From the NCBI GenBank assembly GCA_964483175.1, contig CAZAAT010000019.1, forward strand, positions 1-34,101: a stretch of 34,101 nt of DNA, in the 5' to 3' direction. The DNA comes from JAAYHC01 sp964483175. GTDB taxonomy: Bacteria > Bacillota > UBA5301. The position numbers were made by a program, and so were the translations under genes. The notes beneath the pieces are model-generated. The model did no database searches. It worked only from the letters and a program-made list of their open reading frames with translations, and had not been told where the DNA came from. Below are positions 1 through 7,134 of this stretch, one piece after another. The first letter of the stretch is position 1; every line of letters starts with the position of its first letter.

Positions 1-649
1 AGCGAGTAATGCCAACGGTAAAGATGCGATCGGAGTATTCCGCTTTGGGGATGAGGGCACAGTTAGAAGTGGCTAAAATCGCTCCGGAGAAGCGGGCGAA
101 CAGAGCTTTCTGGTCAAACCAGGCCTTGCCCAAATTACCTTTGAGATGCTTATATTTTTTTAGTTCGGGATAGCCATGGGCAGGTAACATTTCAGAGTGG
201 GTATAAACATTGATTCCGGTACCTTCGGTCTGCTTCAGCAGCTCGTGGAGGACTTTCAGGTTATGACCGGTAACCAAGATTCCCGGCCCGGCAAAAGTAC
301 CAGTTGGCACCGGCACCGGTTCCATTTCGCCAAATAGCTTTGTATGGGCCTCCTGCAGCATCTCCATCGCCTTTACGGTCATCGACCCTGCTTCGAGGTT
401 AAGGGCCACAAAATCGCCAAGGTCAAAGTTGACATTGGTTAGCGTGCTATAAAGTGCTCTCGGAATAAAAGCATCAATCTCCGAGTCAGAATAACCTAGT
501 TCTTTGGAGTGATAAACATAGGCGCTTAGTCCTTTGAGACTATAGATTAAATTATCCTGTAAGCTCTGGATATCCGCGTCTTTTTCGCACACCCCAACTT
601 TGGTGCATCCTACTCCTCCGACCGTTTGTGCACACTGGTTACAAAACAT
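1..649 (-). CDS. hcp: Hybrid-cluster protein (hydroxylamine reductase), N-terminal part
   Basis: The first 216 codons of hcp are present; the rest lies beyond the left edge. Hcp is a cytoplasmic iron-sulfur enzyme of anaerobes that reduces hydroxylamine or nitric oxide and protects against nitrosative stress. The translation begins MFCNQCAQTVGGVGC, giving Cys3, Cys6, Cys15 and Cys21 in the Cx2Cx8Cx5C spacing of the N-terminal cubane cluster. Further on are the family stretch THSEMLPAHGYPELKKYKHL, whose His and Glu fit hybrid-cluster ligands, and a Cys in LATSNCALIP. The ATG at 649 follows a GGGAGG site at good spacing. The gene is transcribed away from the aldehyde oxidoreductase gene at 768 and has its own strong promoter. 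Family assignment is firm; the physiological substrate is inferred from the family. Confidence 0.95.
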   Translation of the reverse strand, partial: MFCNQCAQTVGGVGCTKVGVCEKDADIQSLQDNLIYSLKGLSAYVYHSKELGYSDSEIDAFIPRALYSTLTNVNFDLGDFVALNLEAGSMTVKAMEMLQEAHTKLFGEMEPVPVPTGTFAGPGILVTGHNLKVLHELLKQTEGTGINVYTHSEMLPAHGYPELKKYKHLKGNLGKAWFDQKALFARFSGAILATSNCALIPKAEYSDRIFTVGITR

Positions 650-680
650 AAATCTTCCTCCCTTGATATTTTATATAATT

Positions 681-695
681 ACTTACTAGGTTAGT
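681..695 (-). promoter_or_regulatory. Possible operator overlapping the hcp transcription start
   Basis: An imperfect inverted repeat, ACTAAC-CTA-GTAAGT on the minus strand (one mismatch between arms), lies directly downstream of the -10 box, around the predicted start site. hcp genes are commonly controlled by nitrosative-stress or CRP/FNR-type regulators, so an operator here is plausible. The repeat is short and no regulator can be assigned. Confidence 0.3.
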
Positions 696-698
696 TTT

Positions 699-727
699 AT
701 AATAACCAAAGGCTCCGCCCCTGTCAA
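699..727 (-). promoter_or_regulatory. Sigma-A type promoter of hcp
   Basis: On the minus strand a perfect -35 TTGACA (727-722) and a -10 TATTAT (704-699) are separated by exactly 17 bases. Transcription would start about 40 bases before the hcp ATG. It is among the closest matches to the housekeeping consensus in the window. Confidence 0.75.
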
Positions 728-767
728 CCTCTGAATAGATTTTCTTGCTGATGTTCATCTTATTGTT

Positions 768-2489
768 ATGTTTGATCTGCTGGTTGACATGACAACAGGT
801 TCGATTACTCAGCGCCCCGTTCACGTCGGACACCGTCTGCTTGGCGGACGCGGACTGGTGGCGGCGTTAGCAGAAAAGAAGATCCCACCGCGGTGTGATC
901 CGCTAGGCCCGGCAAATAAATTTCTGCTCGTTCCGGGTCTCTTTGCGCATGCTGGGATTCCCTCTGCTGCTCGCCTCTCCATTGGTGCCAAGAGTCCGCT
1001 GACCGGAGGGATCAAGGAAAGCAACGCCGGCGGCAGCACGGCCCGCGCCTTGGCCGCACTCGGCATCAAATCCGTGATTATCTCGGGCAAACCAGCCGCA
1101 ACCGCCCCTTCTTTGTTGCTGCTCTCCCCACAAGAAACCAAGCTGATCTCGGCACCAAAGTTAGCCGGGTTAGGAGCTTACGAGACAGCTGCTCGCCTAC
1201 GGGAAGAGTATGGAAAAAATATCGCAGCCTTACTCATCGGCCCCACCGGTGAATATCTAGCTAGGGCCGCCTGCGCGCTAAACCTCGATTATCAAGGCCG
1301 CCCGAGCAGAGCAAACGGCCGTGGCGGACTTGGTGCGGTACTAGGAGCTAAAGGGTTAAAAGCCATCGTGGTTATTCCTCCGCCAGGCATCAATCTCGCC
1401 GAAAAAGCACCCATAGCCAAAGAGCTGCAAAGCGCGGTTGATGCCTACTGCCAACAGATTTCAACCAGTGCTAATACCGCCGATTACCGGGAGTATGGGA
1501 CAGCCTTGACTGGGGATATCGCCGATTCCTTGGGGTGTCTGCCAACCAAGAATTTTCGCTTAGGTAGTTTTGCCGGGAAAACAAAAATACTCGGTAAGAC
1601 AGTGCGTCAACTCATCGACCTCCGCGGTGGCGACGGCAACCCCTACCATACCTGCAATCCAGGGTGTGTTGTGGCTTGCTCCAATGTCTTCCCTGATGCC
1701 AATGGGAACGAGCTTGTTTCCCCGCTTGATTACGAAGCTATTGCGAGCGTTGGTTCAAACCTCTGCATCGAAAATATCGATGAGATAGCGCAAATCTATT
1801 GGATCTGCAATGATTTGGGCCTCGATGTGATCGAAGTGGGAACCTCTCTAGCTATACTAATGGATGAAGGAATTATTCCCTGGGGGAATGGGCAAGAAGC
1901 GATACAGGTGTTAAAAACCGCCTACACCAGCGAGGACCCAGGCTAGCTGGTAGCTAACGGGTTGGTAGCTACGGCGCGTCCCTTTGGTGTGAACAGAGTA
2001 GCAGCAGTCAAAGGCCAGGCTTTTGCTGCCTTTGACCCCCGGGCTCTCAAAGGGCTAGGCGTAACCTACGCAACTTCACCCCAAGCTGCTGATCACACCG
2101 CCGGACATACCATCAGAAAAAAGATTAATCATCACCAAAAAAACGGCCAGATAGAACTATCCATGTGTTTACAGGCCGAGACAGCCCTCTATGACACATT
2201 GGGAATCTGTTTTTTTGCCACCGGGGCTCTCGCTGAAAAACCAGAAGTAGTTACCGAATTATTTAATCTAATTACGAACAGCTCTGCAAGTATCGAAGAC
2301 TTGCTCGAACTAGGTCGGCAAACCCTTGCCGCCGAATACCGGTTTAATCGATTGGCCGGATTCACTGACGAAGAGGACCGGCTACCGGAGTTTTGTTATA
2401 CCGAAGAACTCCCTCCTACCCTTACCACTTTCGACATAACTCCGCACGAACTGCAAGCAGCCATACGTCAACATTTCGTGCAAGTTTAG
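768..2489 (+). pseudogene. Aldehyde:ferredoxin oxidoreductase family gene interrupted by an in-frame TAG
   Basis: Codons 1-392 (768-1946) and the continuation after TAG (1944-1946) to 2489 are in the same frame and together make one aldehyde:ferredoxin oxidoreductase of about 573 residues, near normal family length. The first part has the cofactor-domain signature LLGGRGL, the segment SPLTGGIKESNAGGS and the cluster motif CNPGCVVACSN (Cx3Cx3C). The second part has VKGQAFAAFDPRALKGLGV, YATSP and the DTLGICFFA stretch with the expected fourth cluster cysteine. These enzymes use a tungsten or molybdenum pterin and an Fe4S4 cluster to oxidise aldehydes with ferredoxin. Neither half would be active alone, because the cluster ligands are split. 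The TAG lies in a repeated patch with TAGCT three times in 30 bases (1944, 1952, 1967). The site could be a nonsense mutation, a read error or a read-through codon. The first ORF has only a weak ribosome site; ATG 768 is the first usable start. Confidence 0.8.
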
Positions 2490-2545
2490 CGTGGCACTAT
2501 ACCCCTCAGGTTCATAACTTGTAAGAGTGAAACGGGGGGTAAAAA

Positions 2546-3163
2546 ATGTGGCAGACAGTTCTAACAGCCATCGCCGTTAGCATTGATGGGTTTTGGGGTG
2601 GATTTGCATTCGGTTTACGGAAAACTGAGATCCCGGCAACTTCTCTGACCGTCATCGGAATTTGGTCGGTGATTTGTACCGCAATCACCATGCTCTTGGG
2701 GCATTATTTTGCTAAAGTAATTCCCCTCCAAGCAACTACCTGGCTCGGTGCCGGGTTACTCTTGACAGTGGGCGTATTAGCATTGAAGGAGGGGCTGGAG
2801 CATAAAAAAGAACGGCCTGTGGAGATTGGTGCAAGGCCACCGATAACCCTCTCCACGCTCCTAAATATCATCCGCAACCCAATTTTAGCTGATCTAGATA
2901 AAGAAAATGATATTAAACCTTGGGAGGCAACCCTATTAGGGCTCGCTGTGGCGATGGATGCATCTATTGCCGCATTTGCCCTGGCTTTAAACGGAGTAAA
3001 TCCGTACACAACACCGCTATTATTTGGGGTTGCCCACTTTGTAATGGTAGGGTTAGGCAATATCGTGGCCCGCCACCGGCTCCTATCTTTCGTCGGAGAC
3101 CGTTTTGCCTTCGCTCCAGGGATGATACTGATCTTTTTGGCCATTGTCCGTTTGGTTAGCTAA
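2546..3163 (+). CDS. ytaF: YtaF/MntP-like sporulation membrane protein
   Basis: A 205-residue polytopic membrane protein of the YtaF family, distantly related to MntP manganese exporters. It has two similar halves. The N-terminal half starts with AIAVSIDGFWGGFAFGLRK and the C-terminal half with LGLAVAMDASIAAFALAL; each carries the helix Asp typical of the fold. The linker IIRNPILADLDKENDIKPWE matches the YtaF P-x-x-AD-x-D segment. YtaF is widespread in spore formers but its transported substrate is not established. The start follows a GGGGGG purine tract. It stands alone on the plus strand, 56 bases after the aldehyde oxidoreductase frame, and its end overlaps the convergent YbjQ gene by 8 bases. 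Confidence 0.8.
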   Translation: MWQTVLTAIAVSIDGFWGGFAFGLRKTEIPATSLTVIGIWSVICTAITMLLGHYFAKVIPLQATTWLGAGLLLTVGVLALKEGLEHKKERPVEIGARPPITLSTLLNIIRNPILADLDKENDIKPWEATLLGLAVAMDASIAAFALALNGVNPYTTPLLFGVAHFVMVGLGNIVARHRLLSFVGDRFAFAPGMILIFLAIVRLVS

Positions 3164-3470
3164 CCCTAACGGCGGTACCCGAGGCGGTCACCATCAGCAT
3201 TCCATCCCGAATAACCTCATAATCCAAGTCAATACCGATGATGGCATTGGCCCCTAATGACCTGGCCTCAGCTTGCATCTCCTTGATGGCGATCGCGCGC
3301 GCCTGAGCCAATTTTTGCTCGTAGGCCCCAGATCGGCCACCAACCACATCCGTGATGCTCGCAAAAATATCCCGGACTACGTTAGCACCCATAATCGCCT
3401 CACCGGTGCAAATGCCGCAATATTCCAGGATTTGATGGTTTTCTAATGTTGAGGTAGTAGTCAAAATCAT
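3156..3470 (-). CDS. YbjQ/UPF0145 family protein
   Basis: A 104-residue cytoplasmic protein of the YbjQ (UPF0145, DUF74) family, a small pentamer-forming domain often labelled heavy-metal binding although its function is unproven. Recognisable features are the N-terminal LTTTSTLENHQILEYCGICTGE, the central GGRSGAYEQKLAQARAIAIKEM and the core ARSLGANAIIGIDLDYEVI. Length equals the usual family length of 100-110. Its ATG overlaps the TGA of the upstream transporter gene (ATGA), so it is the last gene of a minus-strand operon of membrane proteins. The family call is firm; no substrate or partner can be read from the sequence. Confidence 0.88.
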   Translation of the reverse strand: MILTTTSTLENHQILEYCGICTGEAIMGANVVRDIFASITDVVGGRSGAYEQKLAQARAIAIKEMQAEARSLGANAIIGIDLDYEVIRDGMLMVTASGTAVRVS

Positions 3471-4420
3471 AATAACTCCTCCTTAATTTCTGCCGATCCC
3501 CGATGGTAATTGACAATAACGATACCAAGCGAGACCAAAGCTAAGGCGCCGATTAATTTCAACGACAAAGCCTCTTCCGGCAAGAACAGGACCGAGAGCA
3601 GTGAGCCGGAGACCGGAATCAGAAAGCGATACAGACTAACCTCACCTACCCGATTATACTTTAACACTGTGTACCATAGACCGAAAGCAGTTGCCGATAC
3701 TAGTGCCAGATAAATCAGGAGCCAGCGGGCGGCCCCGTAAAAAGGCAGTACCGGTGTCCCACCGAGAACTGTACCTAAAACCAGCAGAAAAAGCGCCCCG
3801 GAGACCATCTGGTACGCAGTCAGTACAAAGGGGTGGATTCGACCGGCAAAATTTTTGGCGTAAATACTACTGATTGCTGCGATTATCACCGCAATCAGAA
3901 CAAACCCCTCACCGGCAAAGTTGAAATCCAAACTCAGCCCGGCCAGATCAAAGTTGGCCACGATAATCCCACCCAATCCTAAAACTACCCCAATAATTTT
4001 GCGCCAAGTGAGTTTATCATCCGGATAGGCCAGATGAGCAAAGAGCACCGCAAAGAAGACCCCCATGGAATTGAGGATCGCACCCTTAACAGCGGTAGTG
4101 TTGGCAAGCCCGTTATAGAAGAAGGCATACTGTAAACCGGTATTAAAGATACCGAAACCTATTAGCTGAACTAGATCGGTCTTGGAAATGGCGATTTTTT
4201 CTTTAAAGAGTAGTGGCAGGGTCAAAAAGAGGAGAATTCCGGCCAGCAAAAAACGATATCCCGCAAAAAGCAAGCGCCCTGCATAATCGCCGGCGGCTAG
4301 ACCCAATAGCTCATACCCTATTTTTAGAGCAGGAAAGGCACTGCCCCACAGAACGCAAGCCAAGAGAGACATCCCAAAAACAACCATCTTATTGCGGAAA
4401 AAGTCCTGCGATATCCTCAC
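3467..4420 (-). CDS. EamA/DMT-superfamily permease
   Basis: A 317-residue member of the drug/metabolite transporter superfamily with two EamA repeats and about ten membrane helices. The first repeat begins with LLACVLWGSAFPALKIGYE and the second near residue 170 with GFVLIAVIIAAISSIYAKNF; SLYRFLIPVSGSLLSVLFL is the typical late-repeat segment. Such proteins export amino acids, nucleosides or other metabolites, but the substrate here is unknown. The frame opens with GTG at 4420, seven bases after yczE ends. The GGAGG upstream is rather far away, so the start could instead be the ATG eleven codons downstream. The gene lies in the same operon as the DUF486 and YczE genes and is translationally coupled to ybjQ. 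Confidence 0.85.
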   Translation of the reverse strand: MRISQDFFRNKMVVFGMSLLACVLWGSAFPALKIGYELLGLAAGDYAGRLLFAGYRFLLAGILLFLTLPLLFKEKIAISKTDLVQLIGFGIFNTGLQYAFFYNGLANTTAVKGAILNSMGVFFAVLFAHLAYPDDKLTWRKIIGVVLGLGGIIVANFDLAGLSLDFNFAGEGFVLIAVIIAAISSIYAKNFAGRIHPFVLTAYQMVSGALFLLVLGTVLGGTPVLPFYGAARWLLIYLALVSATAFGLWYTVLKYNRVGEVSLYRFLIPVSGSLLSVLFLPEEALSLKLIGALALVSLGIVIVNYHRGSAEIKEELL

Positions 4421-4427
4421 TTAGTGT

Positions 4428-5093
4428 CTACTTCGCCTCCCTGACCTCTTTACGGAACCGTACCACCAAATGATAGTCATCAACCAAAGTGCGATGTTTA
4501 ACCTCTCGAGGGTCCTGGCGCATTATCGAATAGGCTAATTGGATGGCCGGCCCTACCAAGAAGGCGGTTAGTAGTGTGCCGATACCGAGCGGGCCTCCAA
4601 GAAAATAACCGATAACTAGCACCGTTACTTCAATAGCTGTCCGGGGAATGGCAACCTTCATCTTAAGGCGACGACTTAATGCCAGCATCAAACCATCACG
4701 TGGGCCGCTTCCCAGCCCAGCACTCAGATAAAAATAGGTGGCCCAACCCATCATCAGGATGCCGACCATAAGCATAATAGACCTGGCTAATAGGCTGCCT
4801 GGACTACCAATTAAACCAAAGCGCTCAATAATGTCGATAAACAGACCGATGAAATACATGTTAGCCAAGGTACCCCATCCGGGGGTCTCCCCCAACACAG
4901 CACACAAGATGACAATAAAAAATCCGACTAACTGAGATGTTTGCCCAAGGGTCAAAGCTGAATGCTCAACTATACCCAAATGAAAGGCATCCCACGGAGC
5001 AACGCCTAAATTGGCATGAATCGTCAGTAGAATACCAACTGCGTAAAGAAATAACCCCAGAAATAGCACTGCGCTTTTGCGAACCCAACTCAT
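4428..5093 (-). CDS. YczE/YyaS-like integral membrane protein
   Basis: A 221-residue membrane protein with about five hydrophobic helices, matching the YczE/YyaS family (YitT-like). Family landmarks are LTIHANLGVAPWDAFHLG in the first third and YLSAGLGSGPRDGLMLAL with the GxGPRDGLM signature at the centre, followed by RTAIEVTVLVIGYFLGG. YczE affects lipopeptide production in Bacillus, but the molecular role is not known. ATG 5093 follows a GGAGG site at proper spacing. It ends with TAG seven bases before the EamA gene and begins 15 bases after the DUF486 gene, so all four minus-strand genes are probably one transcript. Confidence 0.83.
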   Translation of the reverse strand: MSWVRKSAVLFLGLFLYAVGILLTIHANLGVAPWDAFHLGIVEHSALTLGQTSQLVGFFIVILCAVLGETPGWGTLANMYFIGLFIDIIERFGLIGSPGSLLARSIMLMVGILMMGWATYFYLSAGLGSGPRDGLMLALSRRLKMKVAIPRTAIEVTVLVIGYFLGGPLGIGTLLTAFLVGPAIQLAYSIMRQDPREVKHRTLVDDYHLVVRFRKEVREAK

Positions 5094-5108
5094 CTACTTA
5101 ACCTCCAC

Positions 5109-5438
5109 TCAAAACCGTTTAAAGGCAAAAAACACTGCAGCCATGACCAAGGCAAATGAGATTGCATAATTCCACTTAAATGGCTCCCGTAAATAGAGCA
5201 CGGAAACAACCAAAAAGACACTCAGGGTGATGGCCTCCTGAATTATCTTTAGTTGGGCAGCTGAAAAAGTAAGATGCCCAATTCGATTAGCCGGGACTTG
5301 AAAACAATACTAAAAAAATGCGATCAGCCAACTGATAACGATCACCTTAAAAAGAGGGGTATCTTTAAACTTGAGATGGCTATACCAAGTAAAAGTCATA
5401 AAGATGTTGGATATTAACAGCAGCAAGACTGTTTTCAC
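5109..5438 (-). pseudogene. DUF486 small membrane protein interrupted by an in-frame TAG
   Basis: Read on the minus strand from GTG 5438 with a GGGGG ribosome site, this frame gives a 109-residue DUF486 (small DMT-like) protein with four hydrophobic helices, broken only by TAG at codon 43 (5312-5310). Before the stop is KTVLLLLISNIFMTFTWYSH; after it YCFQVPANRIGHLTFSAAQL, then FLVVSVLYLREPFKWNYAIS and a last helix ending FAFKRF. From memory of the family, a Glu sits at the stop position (FFEYCFQVPANRIG), so GAG to TAG is the simplest one-base explanation. Everything else is well conserved, so the change is recent, or the codon is read through, or the base is wrong. It is the first gene of the operon with yczE and the EamA gene. 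Function of the family is unknown. Confidence 0.8.
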
Positions 5439-5470
5439 ACTTTTCCCCCGCAGTCAAGGTGATGATTACA

Positions 5471-5498
5471 AGTTTAGCACTGCCACGCCTTTTGTCAA
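5471..5498 (-). promoter_or_regulatory. Likely promoter of the DUF486-yczE-eamA-ybjQ operon
   Basis: On the minus strand a perfect TTGACA (5498-5493) is followed after 16 bases by TAAACT (5476-5471), 33 bases before the DUF486 GTG. The -35 box starts right after the stop codon of the upstream methyltransferase gene. The -10 box matches at four of six positions. Confidence 0.45.
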
Positions 5499-6644
5499 CT
5501 AGCTTTTCGACTCTACTAACGGGGGTTTTGGCCCGTAAAATTGGTAGTAATCACAACGAATCCGACCATTGTATAGCTTACGTTTCCGGTCCGCCTTTCG
5601 CCCATAAAATCGTTCAAAACCTTCATGAGATGTTAGCACATACACCGACCAGGTCTCAAGTGGAGCAAAAGCCCGACCCATCTGACGGTAAACCTCTTCA
5701 GCCTCGGTTTTTTCGCCCAGCCGTTCTCCATACGGGGGATTACAAATAATGCATCCATATTCGTGCGAGGTCGTGACCTCGGCAACCGGAAGCCGGACAA
5801 ATTTAATGTTTCCAGCTACACCAGCCTGTTTAGCATGATAATTGGCTAAACTAAGCACTTCTTGATCGATGTCAGAACCCAAAATTGCCAAGCGGCGATC
5901 CCTGCGCATCAGATCCTGCGCCTCCTCTCTGGCGGTTTTCCAGACCGAGGGCCCGATCACCGGCCAGGATTCTGCGGCAAACTCTCGCTTTAAGCCAGGC
6001 GCGATATTTAACCCAATTAGCGCCGCTTCGATCGGGATTGTGCCCGAACCACAAAACGGGTCTAATAAGATCCGGTTCGGATTCCAGTAGCTCAGTTCGA
6101 CCAAAGCAGCGGCTAAAGTTTCTTTTAGGGGAGCTGGCATGGACAGTTTACGGTAACCCCGTTTATGTAGGGCAACCCCACTAGTATCAAGGGTAATCGT
6201 CGCAATATCTTTGAGAAGAGATACCTCGATGGTATATTCGGGCCCGGTCTCCGCAAACCACTCAAGATGATAATGATCTTTGAGGCTTTCCACTATTGCT
6301 TTTTTCACTATCGCCTGGCAAGCAGGAACGCTGGACAACTGTGAATTGAGAGATTTTCCGTTCACCGGAAAGGCCGCATCCTTCGGTAGCCATTCAGGCC
6401 ACGGCAATGCCTTAACTTGGTCAAATAGTTGGTCAAAGTCAGTAGCAGGGAACTCACCCATCTTCACCAAGACTCGGTCAGCAGAGCGCAACCATAAGTT
6501 CGCACGGCACAAGGCCAATTCATCGGCGCTAAACTCAACTCGCCCATTGTCGATTTTGACCTCTGAGTATCCTAATTCACGCACTTGTCTGGCAACTACC
6601 GACTCCAAGCCAAAAGCAGCGGTAGCAATAAAATCAATCGGCAC
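5499..6644 (-). CDS. rlmL: THUMP-domain rRNA (guanine-N2) methyltransferase, RlmL/YpsC-like
   Basis: A class I RNA methyltransferase of about 381 residues with an N-terminal ferredoxin-like and THUMP region (from FIATAAFGLESVVARQVREL) and a C-terminal Rossmann methyltransferase domain. The SAM-binding motif is LLDPFCGSGTIPIEAALIG and the catalytic motif is NPPYGERLG, as in enzymes making N2-methylguanosine. The family acts on 23S rRNA (G2445-type). Length matches Bacillus YpsC (about 385). The frame is open from ATG 6674, but GTG 6644 has an AGAGGTG site eight bases upstream and puts the start where the family begins, so I chose it. It ends with TAG. It is divergent from the gene at 6766 and is followed by the promoter of the next operon. 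Confidence 0.88.
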   Translation of the reverse strand: MPIDFIATAAFGLESVVARQVRELGYSEVKIDNGRVEFSADELALCRANLWLRSADRVLVKMGEFPATDFDQLFDQVKALPWPEWLPKDAAFPVNGKSLNSQLSSVPACQAIVKKAIVESLKDHYHLEWFAETGPEYTIEVSLLKDIATITLDTSGVALHKRGYRKLSMPAPLKETLAAALVELSYWNPNRILLDPFCGSGTIPIEAALIGLNIAPGLKREFAAESWPVIGPSVWKTAREEAQDLMRRDRRLAILGSDIDQEVLSLANYHAKQAGVAGNIKFVRLPVAEVTTSHEYGCIICNPPYGERLGEKTEAEEVYRQMGRAFAPLETWSVYVLTSHEGFERFYGRKADRKRKLYNGRIRCDYYQFYGPKPPLVESKS

Positions 6645-6725
6645 TACAATTACACCTCTGATCTCTGGATTCATATTCTTTCGTGGTATTCCCAGAGAAC
6701 TCCTAGCTATGCATGGCTGCTGATG

Positions 6726-6734
6726 TGCTAGAAT
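6726..6734 (+). promoter_or_regulatory. Extended -10 promoter element before the gene at 6766
   Basis: TG-C-TAGAAT (6726-6734) is an extended -10 element with five of six hexamer matches. No good -35 box is seen, which fits extended -10 promoters. It lies 31 bases before the GTG start at 6766. Confidence 0.35.
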
Positions 6735-6765
6735 TAGTGTCAGAACTGAAAAGGAGGCTTATCTA

Positions 6766-7134
6766 GTGGCAAAATTTAACTTACGCAGCGCCTACCTATA
6801 TCTTGTCTGCTTGGTAACCCTAGTTATTTTCATCTCTGGGATCATTTTTTCGATTACTAATCTAACTGATCTGTTTTTAGATGAAGGCTATTATCAGACT
6901 GCAGAAGAGTTTGCCATGCGTTTTGAACGCTTGGATCCCAAAACGGGCCAGACCCAAACAGAATTAACTCCGGCGGAAATTCAAAACCGCTATGCAGAGT
7001 ATTTGCGGGCCGAAAAGAATCGCCAGTACAACCGCAACCTTCGGGAACTAATTAATAGTCTGGCCGCTTTGATTGTCGGTGGCTGCTTCTGGGTTTATCA
7101 TTGGCGCCAGATCGGAGCTGACCGTGAATCTTAG
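6766..7134 (+). CDS. Hypothetical two-helix membrane protein
   Basis: A 122-residue protein I do not recognise. A hydrophobic helix near residues 8-30 (YLYLVCLVTLVIFISGIIF) is followed by a charged middle region, predicted to lie on one side of the membrane, and a second helix near residues 95-110 (SLAALIVGGCFWVYHW). The middle part contains Glu/Gln/Arg-rich helices but no enzyme motif. The layout resembles small DUF5671-like membrane proteins, only a weak comparison. The GTG start has a strong AAGGAGG site eight bases upstream, and an extended -10 element lies before it, so the gene is very likely real. Its end overlaps the convergent c-di-GMP gene by four bases, with no visible terminator between them. 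Confidence 0.7.
   Translation: MAKFNLRSAYLYLVCLVTLVIFISGIIFSITNLTDLFLDEGYYQTAEEFAMRFERLDPKTGQTQTELTPAEIQNRYAEYLRAEKNRQYNRNLRELINSLAALIVGGCFWVYHWRQIGADRES

Noticed and set aside
1962..2489. A separate gene starting at TTG 1962
   Set aside because: There is no ribosome site, and the sequence is the C-terminal part of the aldehyde oxidoreductase in the same frame as the upstream half.
2704..3144. Minus-strand 146-residue frame inside ytaF
   Set aside because: It lies wholly opposite a well-supported membrane protein gene, has a basic low-complexity composition and no ribosome site was seen.
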